A DNA stretch of 64,000 bases from Escherichia coli DSM 30083 = JCM 1649 = ATCC 11775 (GCF_003697165.2 NZ_CP033091.2:1-64000), one strand, 5' to 3'; positions 38,248 to 47,582 are shown, counted from the stretch's first letter. The notes: generated from the sequence alone by a model not told the origin. Numbers and translations: made by a program.

Positions 38248-38583
38248 CAAAAGCTGACCGGGCCGTGGCACAGCCTCTCTGCTGGCAGAACAGCGTACTG
38301 CAGAAGTCGTCGTACTGCCGCTGGTCCCGGCATCAGGTCTGCCCGCAGATGGCACTTCTGCCACTGATCTGCCGGTGGAGCTGAACGGCATGACATATCA
38401 GGCCTGCCGTGGGGATTTTGTGGTGCGCCTCGACGGCAGCACCTGTCTGCAGTTATAGAATAAAGAAGGCGGGGAGGTACGCAGGGAGGGCGATCCGCTG
38501 GAAGTGGCGTAGTGGCTGTAGGCCTGTAATGATGCAGGAATAGAAGTTCGTGTACAGGTTAATGAAAGCATCACCCCGTAAAA
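38248..38583 (+). pseudogene. Decayed copy of the 46652-47242 gene
   Basis: This corresponds to codons from about 79 onward of the intact gene at 46652-47242. Several codons have become stops, for example the TGG in CAGTTATGGAAT changed to TAG near 38456 and GCGCAGTGGCTGCAG changed to carry two TAG codons near 38511. A 22-base gap near 38272 adds a frameshift. The 5' part is missing. Confidence 0.85.
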
Positions 38584-38598
38584 ACATGCCGGCACGGT

Positions 38599-38946
38599 TT
38601 ACACATCATTCCATGGTGGCAGCCGGTTAACTTTCCTGCGCCACCAGTGGAAAGAGGCCATGAGCAGTCCGAACAAAAAACCACTCGTGATACTTATAAT
38701 AATGGCCTCACCTGCTACCATTCCTGACGGCCCCCAGTACATAAACCACATTGCACATCCCCAGGAAATACCCCATAAGCCCCCCATCAGCAGCGTAACC
38801 TGCCAGAACGGCATAAAGGGCAATGGCGGAAGCCGGATACCCAGCCGCCAGAGAATACGCAGCAGAGGAGGAGCATAATTACTCCGCCACATCTTTTTGC
38901 TGTCCATCAGGGCAATTGCCCGGGCTTTTTTTGCTCAAAAGTCACA
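38599..38946 (-). pseudogene. DUF6404 membrane protein gene, N-terminal frameshift
   Basis: A 102-codon open frame from MDSKKMW, covering most of a DUF6404-like protein of about 115 residues. It has two hydrophobic stretches (QVTLLMGGLWGISWGCAMWFMYW and IIISITSGFLFGLLM). The first 13 codons, present in the copy at 47519, are out of frame here because one base is missing from the T-run near 38930. Translation could start at the internal ATG at 38907, so some function is not excluded. The middle section is complete, unlike the other copy. Confidence 0.65.
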
Positions 38947-38993
38947 GGAGCACCTCCGTTCCATGATGTAAACGTGACACAACTTATTGTTAT

Positions 38994-39008
38994 TGATTAT
39001 TATTATCA
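38994..39008. promoter_or_regulatory. Fur-box match in the degenerate repeat copy
   Basis: TGATTATTATTATCA differs from the Fur 7-1-7 operator at one position and is identical to the site at 47568-47582. It lies upstream of the DUF6404 copy. It may be passive after duplication. Confidence 0.5.
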
Positions 39009-39049
39009 TACCGTGATTATGTTGTCATGCACCTGTACACTGATAAAAG

Positions 39050-39462
39050 AAAGGGAGAACAGGAGGCTGGCTGAACAACCAATCCGTTCGTCCAGTTCAA
39101 TGGCGGCTATCAGGTTCTGCTCCGCAATGTACTCACGAATGCGCTTCCTGTCCTGGCTGGCCAGCATGGTCCAGAATATCTCCATCATTTACCGGCGACT
39201 TTCCTGCTCATTTCATCCCGCCATGCAGCAGCGGAAGATTCGACCATGTCATGGGGAAGCACATCGCCGCGCTCGAGTTGCTGACGTCCTGCCTCAACCT
39301 GGTCACGGAACCAGGTATTATGCTGCCGTTCCACGGTCTGGCGCATAAAATCCCGGATTAACTGAGAGCCATTACGGTCCATGCTTTTTGCAGGGCCATA
39401 AAAGCATCCTTCAGTTCAGCGTCAATTCTTAAACTCATATTAACCTGTGCCATTTATCACCC
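39050..39462 (-). pseudogene. Broken copy of the toxin-antitoxin pair
   Basis: The toxin frame (39188 leftwards) keeps its first 40 residues (MMEIFWTMLASQDRKRIREY to DERIGCSA), then runs into unrelated sequence. The antitoxin (39462-39185) has lost one base in GCAGCGGCC near 39393, which puts its first 22 codons out of frame. The intact pair is at 50965-51512. Confidence 0.85.
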
Positions 39463-39622
39463 CGTCATTACCACGTATATACACAGTATATAACGATTCA
39501 GATATCGTCACTAGGATATGCCGCGCCAGCGGCATGGAAGGCGGCACTCCGCTGTTTCATATGATACCGCCGAAGCCCGATGTAAGCCGCTACAGTCGTC
39601 CGAAAGTCACCAGCCTCCTCCC

Positions 39623-39680
39623 CCCTGCCGTCATCCGTGCATCAGCTATGCACTGAGTATGCCTGCCCTTCCCTAGAGAA
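39623..39680 (-). pseudogene. Exonuclease gene scrap
   Basis: About 57 bases (CCCTGCCGTCATCCGTGC onward to TGCCTGCCCTTCC) match 50134-50191 inside the DEDDh exonuclease gene with several changes. It is attached to the end of the toxin-antitoxin copy, in a different order from that at 50-51.5 kb, showing rearrangement of the duplicate. Confidence 0.7.
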
Positions 39681-39742
39681 TCCTGCTAGGCTTGCCACAC
39701 TGATATATCTTGACTTTATGTAAACGATATGACACTTTAACA

Positions 39743-39757
39743 TGATAATGATTACCA
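39743..39757 (+). promoter_or_regulatory. Fur box upstream of cvaAB
   Basis: TGATAATGATTACCA matches the Fur operator at 14 of 15 positions, about 310 bases before cvaA. Iron repression of colicin V export genes is known. The leader 39758-40063 is very AT-rich and holds no gene. Confidence 0.75.
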
Positions 39758-40063
39758 TTCTCTTTTAATATACAGAGAAACTAGGAAATAGATGAATGAG
39801 TTATGTTACTTTAATATTCTCTGACAATAACCTAAATCAGTTAGATTATTGTCATTTAATAAATAATGACATTCTTTCATCATAAATAAAAAGACTATTG
39901 TTTATAATATTGTTCTCAGCATTATATGATTATTTATCCTGATAACTCTCCTATGCTGTATGTTTATATGATTTTCCTTGAAACATATAATGCAAATTTT
40001 CGATTTATTTTCCATCATTAATCCAGATAAACAACAAACTAATAGTATGCAAGGAGACATTAT

Positions 40064-41338
40064 TTGTTTCGCCAGGATGCTTTAGAAAACAGAAAAATGA
40101 AGTGGCAGGGACGGGCAATATTACTTCCCGGAATACCACTGTGGTTAATCATGCTGGGAAGCATTGTGTTTATTACGGCATTTCTGATGTTCATTATTGT
40201 TGGTACCTATAGCCGCCGTGTTAATGTCAGTGGTGAGGTCACAACCTGGCCAAGAGCTGTCAATATATATTCAGGTGTACAGGGATTTGTTGTCAGGCAG
40301 TTTGTTCATGAAGGGCAGTTGATAAAAAAAGGGGATCCTGTTTATCTGATTGACATCAGTAAAAGTACACGCAATGGTATTGTCACTGATAATCATCGCC
40401 GGGATATAGAAAACCAGCTGGTTCGTGTGGACAACATTATTTCCCGTCTGGAAGAAAGTAAAAAAATAACGCTAGATACCCTGGAAAAACAACGTCTGCA
40501 ATACACAGATGCGTTCCGTCGCTCATCAGACATTATACAGCGTGCAGAGGAAGGGATAAAAATAATGAAAAATAATATGGAGAATTACAGATACTATCAG
40601 TCAAAAGGACTGATTAATAAAGATCAATTAACTAACCAAGTTGCATTATATTATCAACAACAAAACAACCTTCTCAGTCTGAGCGGACAAAATGAACAAA
40701 ATGCCCTGCAGATAACCACTCTGGAGAGTCAGATTCAGACTCAGGCAGCAGATTTTGATAATCGTATCTATCAGATGGAACTGCAACGACTCGAATTGCA
40801 GAAAGAACTGGTTAACACTGATGTGGAAGGCGAAATCATTATCCGGGCGTTGTCTGACGGGAAAGTTGACTCCCTGAGTGTCACTGTAGGGCAAATGGTC
40901 AATACCGGAGACAGCCTTCTGCAGGTTATTCCTGAGAACATTGAAAACTATTATCTTATTCTCTGGGTCCCGAATGATGCTGTTCCTTATATTTCGGCTG
41001 GTGACAAAGTGAATATTCGTTATGAAGCCTTCCCCTCAGAAAAATTTGGGCAGTTCTCTGCTACGGTTAAAACTATATCCAGGACTCCTGCGTCAACACA
41101 GGAAATGTTGACCTATAAGGGAGCACCTCAAAATACGCCGGGTGCCTCTGTTCCCTGGTATAAAGTCATTGCGACGCCTGAAAAGCAGATAATCAGGTAT
41201 GACGAAAAATACCTCCCTCTGGAAAATGGAATGAAAGCCGAAAGTACACTATTTCTGGAAAAAAGGCGTATTTACCAGTGGATGCTTTCTCCTTTCTATG
41301 ACATGAAACACAGTGCAACAGGACCGATCAATGACTAA
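40064..41338 (+). CDS. cvaA: CvaA, membrane-fusion protein of colicin V export
   Basis: HlyD-family adaptor linking CvaB in the inner membrane to TolC. The inner-membrane anchor is near residues 28-48 ([21 protein letters not shown]). A long coiled coil follows (about 110-260), then a lipoyl half ([21 protein letters not shown]). TTG at 40064 has AAGGAG seven bases upstream and gives 424 residues. The published 413-residue protein corresponds to the ATG at 40097, which lacks a ribosome site. I use the TTG because of the strong site, but the start is open. It overlaps cvaB by eight bases. Confidence 0.93.
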
Positions 41339-43427
41339 CAGGAATTTCAGACAAATTATAAATCTGCTTGATTTGCGCTGGCAACGTCGTGTTCCGGTTA
41401 TTCATCAGACGGAGACCGCTGAATGTGGACTGGCCTGCCTAGCAATGATATGCGGTCATTTTGGTAAGAATATTGACCTGATATATCTTCGCCGGAAGTT
41501 TAATCTCTCTGCCCGTGGAGCAACCCTTGCAGGAATCAATGGAATAGCGGAGCAACTGGGGATGGCCACCCGGGCTCTTTCACTGGAGTTGGATGAACTT
41601 CGAGTCCTCAAAACGCCGTGTATTCTCCACTGGGATTTCAGTCACTTCGTCGTTCTGGTCAGCGTAAAGCGTAACCGTTATGTACTGCATGATCCGGCCA
41701 GGGGCATAAGATATATCAGCCGGGAGGAAATGAGCCGATATTTTACAGGCGTTGCACTTGAGGTCTGGCCCGGAAGTGAATTCCAGTCGGAAACCCTGCA
41801 GACCCGCATAAGTCTTCGTTCACTGATTAACAGTATTTACGGTATTAAAAGAACGCTGGCGAAAATTTTCTGTCTGTCAGTTGTAATTGAAGCAATCAAT
41901 CTGCTAATGCCGGTGGGGACACAGCTGGTTATGGATCATGCTATTCCTGCGGGGGACAGAGGGCTACTGACGCTAATTTCTGCTGCTCTTATGTTTTTTA
42001 TATTACTCAAAGCTGCAACGAGTACGCTGCGCGCATGGTCTTCACTGGTTATGAGCACGCTCATCAATGTACAGTGGCAGTCGGGGCTGTTCGATCATCT
42101 TCTCAGACTACCGCTGGCGTTTTTTGAACGCCGAAAATTAGGTGATATCCAGTCACGTTTTGACTCCCTTGACACATTGAGGGCCACATTTACCACCAGT
42201 GTGATCGGGTTCATAATGGACAGCATTATGGTTGTCGGTGTTTGTGTGATGATGCTGTTATACGGAGGATATCTCACCTGGATAGTTCTCTGCTTTACCA
42301 CAATTTACATTTTTATTCGTCTGGTGACATACGGCAATTACCGACAGATATCAGAAGAATGTCTTGTCAGGGAGGCCCGTGCCGCCTCCTATTTTATGGA
42401 AACATTATATGGTATTGCCACGGTAAAAATCCAGGGGATGGTCGGAATTCGGGGGGCACACTGGCTTAATATGAAAATAGATGCGATAAATTCGGGTATT
42501 AAGCTAACCAGGATGGATTTGCTCTTCGGAGGAATAAATACCTTTGTTACCGCCTGTGATCAGATTGTAATTTTATGGCTGGGAGCAGGCCTTGTGATCG
42601 ATAATCAGATGACAATAGGAATGTTTGTAGCGTTTAGTTCTTTTCGTGGGCAGTTTTCGGAAAGAGTTGCCTCTCTGACCAGTTTTCTTCTTCAGCTAAG
42701 AATAATGAGTCTGCACAATGAGCGCATTGCAGATATTGCATTACATGAAAAGGAGGAAAAGAAACCTGAAATTGAAATCGTTGCTGATATGGGGCCAATA
42801 TCCCTGGAAACCAATGGTTTAAGCTATCGTTATGACAGTCAGTCAGCACCGATATTCAGTGCTCTGAGTTTATCTGTAGCTCCGGGGGAAAGTGTGGCTA
42901 TAACTGGTGCTTCCGGTGCGGGAAAAACCACATTAATGAAAGTACTATGTGGACTATTTGAACCTGATAGCGGGAGGGTACTGATAAATGGTATAGATAT
43001 ACGCCAAATTGGAATAAATAATTATCACCGGATGATAGCCTGTGTTATGCAGGATGACCGGCTATTTTCAGGCTCAATTCGTGAAAATATCTGTGGTTTT
43101 GCAGAGGAAATGGATGAAGAGTGGATGGTAGAATGTGCCAGAGCAAGTCATATTCATGATGTTATAATGAATATGCCAATGGGATATGAAACATTAATAG
43201 GTGAACTTGGGGAAGGTCTTTCTGGCGGTCAAAAACAGCGTATATTTATTGCACGAGCCTTATACCGGAAACCAGGAATATTATTTATGGATGAGGCAAC
43301 CAGTGCTCTTGATTCAGAGAGTGAACATTTCGTGAATGTTGCCATAAAAAACATGAATATCACCAGGGTAATTATTGCACACAGAGAAACAACGTTGAGA
43401 ACTGTTGATAGAGTTATTTCTATTTAA
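41331..43427 (+). CDS. cvaB: CvaB, peptidase-containing ABC exporter for colicin V
   Basis: A 698-residue bacteriocin exporter/maturase from the ATG at 41331. The N-terminal C39 peptidase cleaves the double-glycine leader of CvaC: Cys32 in [11 protein letters not shown] is the nucleophile, His105 lies in WDFSHFVVL and Asp121 in LHDPARG. Six membrane helices follow (about 165-440), then the ATPase with Walker [10 protein letters not shown], signature LSGGQKQR and Walker [12 protein letters not shown]. With CvaA and host TolC it forms a type I secretion system. An upstream in-frame start at 41313 lies inside cvaA. Confidence 0.96.
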
Positions 43428-43520
43428 ACCATAGAGGAATTACAAGCGTATGAGGAATATTTCTTCCTGTTATAATTCCTCGTTATGCTCAGATATCTGT
43501 TGGAGGTGGAATGGAAGATA

Positions 43521-43561
43521 GACAATCCACCAAGAAGAAATATCATTCTGTGTGGATTGTC
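43521..43561. terminator. Hairpin between convergent cvaB and cvaC
   Basis: Stem of 10 bp (GACAATCCAC/GTGGATTGTC) with a 21-base AT-rich loop. A second inverted repeat (GAGGAAT...ATTCCTC) is present at about 43433-43488. They lie between the stops of cvaB (43427) and cvaC (43597) and probably end one or both transcripts. No T-run follows. Confidence 0.5.
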
Positions 43562-43596
43562 CAATAACTGTTCTTTCTTATATTAAATAATACTAT

Positions 43597-43908
43597 TTAT
43601 AAACAAACATCACTAAGATTATTTGGACTCCAATTACACAATCTTCCCGCAGCATAGTTCCATGCTTCTGAAGGTATCCCTTCGGGTTTTTGCTTAATTG
43701 TTCCCCCTAAACCGGATGGAGACATTGCAGGATTAGGTTTGTGAGTGGATGCATAGTCATATATTGCACCTCCAGCCACACCCCCAGCAGCTGCTCCAAT
43801 TCCTCCTGCAACAAATTGCCCGGATAGTGTTCCTATAGCCATCGCAATATCACGCCCTGAAGCACCACCAGAAACAGAATCTAATTCATTTAGAGTCAGA
43901 GTTCTCAT
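43597..43908 (-). CDS. cvaC: Colicin V (microcin V) precursor
   Basis: A 103-residue bacteriocin precursor. The first 15 residues (MRTLTLNELDSVSGG) are the double-glycine leader removed by CvaB; the mature toxin of 88 residues starts at Ala16. The mature part is glycine/alanine-rich (FVAGGIGAAAGGVAGG) and has two cysteines near the C terminus (LCNW and DVCL) that form a disulfide. Microcin V uses the Cir receptor and TonB and depolarises the inner membrane. Its ATG lies inside the end of cvi, so expression is coupled to immunity. Confidence 0.97.
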   Translation of the reverse strand: MRTLTLNELDSVSGGASGRDIAMAIGTLSGQFVAGGIGAAAGGVAGGAIYDYASTHKPNPAMSPSGLGGTIKQKPEGIPSEAWNYAAGRLCNWSPNNLSDVCL

Positions 43909-44122
43909 ATGATCTCCTTTTTATCTTATCGGATATTGAATAATAATTATCACCAACAAAGTAACATATTGCAGACATTAATGCAGAGAAGCAAAATGTA
44001 TGCATGGATAAAAAGTCCTTTCCTCTAAAAACACAATCATATATAGCTAATGCAATATATATTGCGGTGGCATTTATTATAAATGCAAATAACAACTCTA
44101 ATTTTGTTCTTTTTCTATCCAT
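43886..44122 (-). CDS. cvi: Colicin V immunity protein
   Basis: A 78-residue inner-membrane immunity protein with two hydrophobic segments (LLFAFIINATAIYIALAIY and FCFSALMSAICYFVG) and a charged C terminus. It overlaps cvaC by 23 bases and is transcribed first, which secures immunity before toxin is made. The Fur-controlled promoter lies just upstream. Confidence 0.95.
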   Translation of the reverse strand: MDRKRTKLELLFAFIINATAIYIALAIYDCVFRGKDFLSMHTFCFSALMSAICYFVGDNYYSISDKIKRRSYENSDSK

Positions 44123-44169
44123 TACTTTTTATCCCATTACTTTCTATCCCATTACCACACAAACACTAA

Positions 44170-44184
44170 CGATAATGATTATCG
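44170..44184 (-). promoter_or_regulatory. Fur box upstream of cvi-cvaC
   Basis: CGATAATGATTATCG sits inside the perfect palindrome AACGATAATGATTATCGTT (44168-44186) and matches the Fur operator at 13 of 15 positions, about 50 bases upstream of cvi. Iron repression of colicin V synthesis is established. Confidence 0.8.
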
Positions 44185-44240
44185 TTAACATAGTCAAGAG
44201 TGAAGGGTAGGAGGCCCTCAACCCCCTATAAGGGGTCCGC

Positions 44241-45060
44241 TTGGAAAACGGATTTCCCCACGTCAAGAGAATTGATTTGAACGAGTGGCTTCGCTACAAA
44301 CAGCTCCCGTTTGTGTGTGAAAAACCCCTCTCAACAGATCTCAACTCTGCACGATATCTACAGGAGATTGCTCCAAAAGGCAGTATCGTGTCTTTTAACT
44401 ACCGATATAACCCCGTCATCGACATGATAATGCGTCTGAGAAATGAGAAGAAATTAGGTGAACTGCATTTCTTCTCAGCAGAATTTAATAAAAATTCTGC
44501 ACTGACCCGCCATCACCTGACCTGGCGAGACTCCGCACAACAGAGCAAAAGCAGCGGTGCTCTGGGCGATCTATCCTGTCATCTGCTTGATTTATTTTGT
44601 TTTATAGGGGAAAGCCCGGTAGTGGTTCATGGGATCAAAACGGTAAAGGGGACACGTGGGTACAAAATCAGATGGTCAGGTTGAAGTGGATGATAACGGC
44701 TATGTAATGGGCAGTTCAGAAAAGGGAGCTTATTTCAGAGTTCATGCCAGTAAATCGGAAACAGATCATAATTTGGGACTGCATATACAGCTTGTATTTG
44801 AAAATGGTGAAATCAGATATTCAACCCACCATGAAAATCGCCTGCTCCTGATTCTATTTAATGATACGAATACGGAAACAATTGGCTTCGACGCTCTGAA
44901 ACGCTTGCCTGATCCACCACGGGAGCTTCCATTCTGGTCTGATTCGTTTATTCATCTTCATGACGACTGGTGTGCTCTTATTAAATATGGTCACTCGTCT
45001 CCTAAGCTGGCGGACCTGTCATCCGGCCTTCATATACAGGAAATAATTGAGGCATTCTGA
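44241..45060 (+). pseudogene. Gfo/Idh/MocA oxidoreductase, N-truncated and frameshifted
   Basis: The sequence covers the C-terminal two thirds of a sugar-type NAD(P) oxidoreductase. It has the conserved CEKPLS motif, the segment SFNYRYNPVI and the family substrate-site GALGDLSCHLLDL. The Rossmann N terminus is lost. A one-base shift near 44655-44660 splits the remainder, which resumes as GTKSDGQVEVDDNGYV and ends HIQEIIEAF. The stop is one base from the SemiSWEET start. It was originally the first known gene of a three-gene operon. Confidence 0.8.
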
Positions 45061-45061
45061 T

Positions 45062-45331
45062 ATGGATACCATTCTTTTAACCGGGCTGTTTGCTGCATTT
45101 TTCACAACGTTTGCGTTCGCTCCCCAGAGCATAAAAACTATCAGGACACGCAATACCGAAGGTATCTCCGTTGTTATGTATATCATGTTCCTGACAGGTG
45201 TAATCTCATGGATAGCGTATGGCATTATGCGATCTGATTTTGCCGTACTGATCGCCAATATTGTCACACTGTTTCTGGCTGCACCAGTGCTTGTAATAAC
45301 ACTTATCAACCGCAGGAAAAAACACGTATGA
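45062..45331 (+). CDS. SemiSWEET-type sugar transporter
   Basis: An 89-residue membrane protein with three transmembrane segments (about residues 3-22, 38-58 and 63-83), the bacterial SemiSWEET (PQ-loop/MtN3) unit that dimerises to pass sugars down a gradient. The PQ motif is in FAPQSIKTIRTRNTEGIS. The ATG at 45062 has GAGG nine bases upstream and follows the oxidoreductase stop. Its stop overlaps the start of the monooxygenase fragment (ATGA). It appears intact although both neighbours are broken. Confidence 0.85.
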   Translation: MDTILLTGLFAAFFTTFAFAPQSIKTIRTRNTEGISVVMYIMFLTGVISWIAYGIMRSDFAVLIANIVTLFLAAPVLVITLINRRKKHV

Positions 45332-45594
45332 ATATTGCAATCATCGGCGCGGGTCCTGCCGGCATCATTTCTGCCCGTAATGCGATTAAAGCAGGTCACT
45401 CCGTGGTTCTGTTTGAGAAGAATACCCGAATTGGGGGGATCTGGAACCCCTGGAGTGGTGGCGCTTACCGTAATGCCTGTATGCAGAACTCTCGTTATAC
45501 ATTTCATTATACTGGCTTTCCCCCTGGCGATATCGATGAACGAAGTTGGATGCAAATGTCAGATCGTGTGCGCCTGTTAGGGCGCGGCTGGTAA
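45328..45594 (+). pseudogene. Flavin-dependent monooxygenase, N-terminal fragment
   Basis: The first about 72 residues are those of a flavin-containing monooxygenase: FAD motif GAGPAGIISARNAIKAG, then FEKNTRIGGIWNPWSGGAYR and TGFPPGDID. Homology stops near 45540 and the last 17 codons are foreign sequence. Most of the protein, including the NADPH-binding half, is missing. The breakpoint shows an old deletion or insertion. Confidence 0.8.
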
Positions 45595-45621
45595 GAGAGC
45601 CTTATAGGCGCATTTGAAAAA

Positions 45622-45640
45622 CCTCCGGCTATGCCGGAGG
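45622..45640. terminator. Terminator between the monooxygenase fragment and the acetyltransferase
   Basis: Perfect 8-bp stem CCTCCGGC/GCCGGAGG with loop TAT, followed on the plus strand by ATATTTATTT. It lies between two convergent genes and can serve both. Confidence 0.7.
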
Positions 45641-45649
45641 ATATTTATT

Positions 45650-46102
45650 TCATAATATTCTGAGCAGTCTTGCCGGGTTTCCTGCATAAATGCCTTTGTT
45701 CTCAATCGGTTTTACCACAACTGAACCCGCACCAATAACAGCTCCGCTGCATATATACGGAGACAGAATAATGGCTCCACTGCCAACAGTAACCGAATCC
45801 CCCAGGGTAATGCTGATCCAGTTATCCGGTGACGGATCTGGTGCTCCTGAACGAAACAGATCGTTGGCGAACGTCACGTTATGACCAATGAAGCAGTTCT
45901 CCCCCAGTGTTACGTTCTCACAAATAAACGTGTGCGACTGTATCCGGCTTCCACTACCAATGACACAGCCTTTCTGTATCTCAACGAAGGGGCCGACAAA
46001 CACGTTGTCCCTGAGTTCACATTCATAAATGTTGACCGGTTTGACAATACGGACATTGGTCCCATAAATCACATCCCGGACAGCACATTCCATAAATTTC
46101 AT
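45650..46102 (-). CDS. Hexapeptide-repeat acyltransferase (WbbJ/WcaF-like)
   Basis: A 150-residue left-handed beta-helix transferase, probably an O- or N-acetyltransferase acting on a sugar. About seven hexapeptide turns are visible, such as VGPFVEIQKGCVIGSGSRI and IGHNVTFAND; His in the latter is a likely catalytic base. The C terminus (KGIYAGNPARLLRIL) is typical of the sugar acetyltransferase group. The ATG at 46102 follows AAAGGACG; the open frame extends to 46132 without a ribosome site. It is convergent with the broken operon at 44.2-45.6 kb and may be part of the same imported sugar-modifying set. No promoter motif is seen in 46133-46394. Confidence 0.75.
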   Translation of the reverse strand: MKFMECAVRDVIYGTNVRIVKPVNIYECELRDNVFVGPFVEIQKGCVIGSGSRIQSHTFICENVTLGENCFIGHNVTFANDLFRSGAPDPSPDNWISITLGDSVTVGSGAIILSPYICSGAVIGAGSVVVKPIENKGIYAGNPARLLRIL

Positions 46103-46394
46103 ACTCACACGTCCTTTAAATACAGATGACACTTGCCGGAATTATACAGCCCAGATTCACTTGCTATGTTTCAGAATAGCTTATAAGCCGCACTTTTACC
46201 GATACTCAGCAACAAATCAGGTCTGGATCCACTTCAGCCGGAAACCGGATCTGCGCGGCGGGGAACGGGCATACAATATGATAATTAAGCAACTTATATA
46301 AAACCATATCTGATATTATTAATAATAAATAACACACAAATCATGCGGGATATGATTTTTATTTGTCAGAACATTATCAGATGGAGCGTGCAGG

Positions 46395-46655
46395 ATGGAT
46401 GAAGAAAGGGTGTTTTCACTCAGCTATGAACAACTGACCCGGTTTGCGGAAAAACGCATCCGGGAATGCAATCTGGACAGCCAGGGCGTAACTTATCTCT
46501 GCGAGTCAGCCAAAGCCGGAGCTGTGCTGATCTTCTGGCATGAACTGGCCATAAATGGCTATGCCTCAATGAATGCCATAAAGAGACAGGAGATCATTGA
46601 CGCCGACCATCAGCGCCTCAGAAAGCTCATCTGGCCGGAGGATGACTGGAAATGA
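46395..46655 (+). CDS. Hypothetical plasmid protein, 86 residues
   Basis: A small acidic/helical protein preceded by GGAGCG and overlapping the next gene by four bases (ATGA). No domain is recognised. The pair is found beside DUF6404 and colicin or toxin-antitoxin genes in this backbone. No membrane or signal segment is seen. Confidence 0.6.
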   Translation: MDEERVFSLSYEQLTRFAEKRIRECNLDSQGVTYLCESAKAGAVLIFWHELAINGYASMNAIKRQEIIDADHQRLRKLIWPEDDWK

Positions 46656-47242
46656 CTCAGAGCCGCCGACCGTCGCCACTGCAGCGAAGAATGCTGATTG
46701 TGCTGGCTGCCCTTGATGAAAAACGGCCAGGACCCGTGCTGACGCGGGACATAGAACGGGTGCTGGAGCGAAGCGGGGAAGCCCCAGTCTACGGGCCAAA
46801 CCTGCGCGCCTCCTGCCGTCGTCTGGAGGATGCCGGCTGGCTGCGTACCCTGCGCGCTCCGAACCTGCAGCTGGCAGTGGAGCTGACGGACGCCGGCCGG
46901 GCCGTGGCACAGCCTCTGCTGCTGGCAGAACAGGACCGCCTCCGGGCAGAACAGCGTGCGGCAGAAGTCGTCGTACTGCCGCTGGTCCCGGCAGCAGGTC
47001 TGCCCGCAGATGGCACTTCTGCCACTGATCTGGCGGTGCAGCTGAACGGCATAACGTATCAGGCCTGCCGTGGGGATTTTGTGGTGCATCTCGACGGCAG
47101 CACCTGTCTGCAGTTATGGAATAAAGAAGGCAGGGTGGTACGCCGGGAGGGCGATCCGCTGGAAGTGGCGCAGTGGCTGCAGGCCTGTCACGATGCAGGA
47201 ATGGAGGTTCGCGTACAGATAAATGAAAGTGCCGCTCCGTAA
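46652..47242 (+). CDS. Putative winged-helix protein of the plasmid backbone
   Basis: A 196-residue protein. The N-terminal 90 residues look like a winged helix (PLQRRMLIVLAALDE, then NLRASCRRLEDAGWLRTLRA and the wing NLQLAVELTDAGRAVA). This is followed by an Ala/Glu-rich helix, an Ala/Pro-rich linker and a C-terminal domain (NGITYQACRGDFVVHLDG). GC content is high compared with the neighbouring colicin genes. Function is unknown; a regulator is plausible. A decayed partial copy lies at 38248-38583. Confidence 0.65.
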   Translation: MTQSRRPSPLQRRMLIVLAALDEKRPGPVLTRDIERVLERSGEAPVYGPNLRASCRRLEDAGWLRTLRAPNLQLAVELTDAGRAVAQPLLLAEQDRLRAEQRAAEVVVLPLVPAAGLPADGTSATDLAVQLNGITYQACRGDFVVHLDGSTCLQLWNKEGRVVRREGDPLEVAQWLQACHDAGMEVRVQINESAAP

Positions 47243-47261
47243 GAACACGCCTGTGCACGGT

Positions 47262-47519
47262 TTACACATCATCCCATGGTGGCAGCCGGTTAACTTTCCT
47301 GCGCCCCCAGTAGATAAACCACATTGCACATCCCCAGGAAATGCCCCATAAGCCCCCCGTCAGCACCGTGACCTGCCAGAACGGCATAAAGGGTAATGGC
47401 GGAAGCCGGATACCCAGCCGCCAGAGAATACACAGAAGAGGAGGGGCATAATTGCTCCGCCACATCTTTTTGCTGTCCATCAGGGCAATGGCCCGGGCTT
47501 TTTTCTGCTCAAAGGTCAC
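47262..47519 (-). CDS. DUF6404-like membrane protein with internal deletion
   Basis: An 85-residue frame from GTG at 47519, preceded by GGAGGTG. It keeps the N terminus (MTFEQKKARAIALMDSKKMW) and the first hydrophobic segment. It jumps from WFIYWG directly to RRKVNRLPPW, whereas the copy at 38599-38907 has about 30 extra residues including the second membrane segment. The deletion lies between short CGCC(A)CCAGT repeats and is in frame. The protein therefore probably has altered topology and may be non-functional. Confidence 0.6.
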   Translation of the reverse strand: MTFEQKKARAIALMDSKKMWRSNYAPPLLCILWRLGIRLPPLPFMPFWQVTVLTGGLWGISWGCAMWFIYWGRRKVNRLPPWDDV

Positions 47520-47567
47520 AGGAGCACCTCCGTTCCATGATGTAAACGTGACACAGCTTATTGTTAT

Positions 47568-47582
47568 TGATTATTATTATCA
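47568..47582. promoter_or_regulatory. Fur-box match upstream of the DUF6404 and colicin Ia immunity genes
   Basis: TGATTATTATTATCA differs at one position from the Fur operator. It lies between the divergent DUF6404-like gene (start 47519) and the colicin Ia immunity gene (start 47648), so it could control either or both. Confidence 0.5.

Larger units (their letters stand above)
38248..39620. repeat. Degenerate second copy of the 46.9-51.7 kb region
   Basis: The stretch 38248-39070 is collinear with 46887-47640 (end of the wHTH-like gene, DUF6404 gene and Fur box). The stretch 39070-39620 is collinear with 51112-51660 (toxin-antitoxin pair and following palindrome). The 3.5 kb carrying colicin Ia, its immunity gene and the exonuclease is absent between the two halves. 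Both copies have the same plus-strand orientation and they bracket the colicin V locus. Confidence 0.85.

Noticed and set aside
46566..47258. Long minus-strand frames opposite the 46652-47242 gene
   Set aside because: They are shadows of a GC-rich gene on the other strand; their products are rich in Arg, Pro and Ala with no domain.
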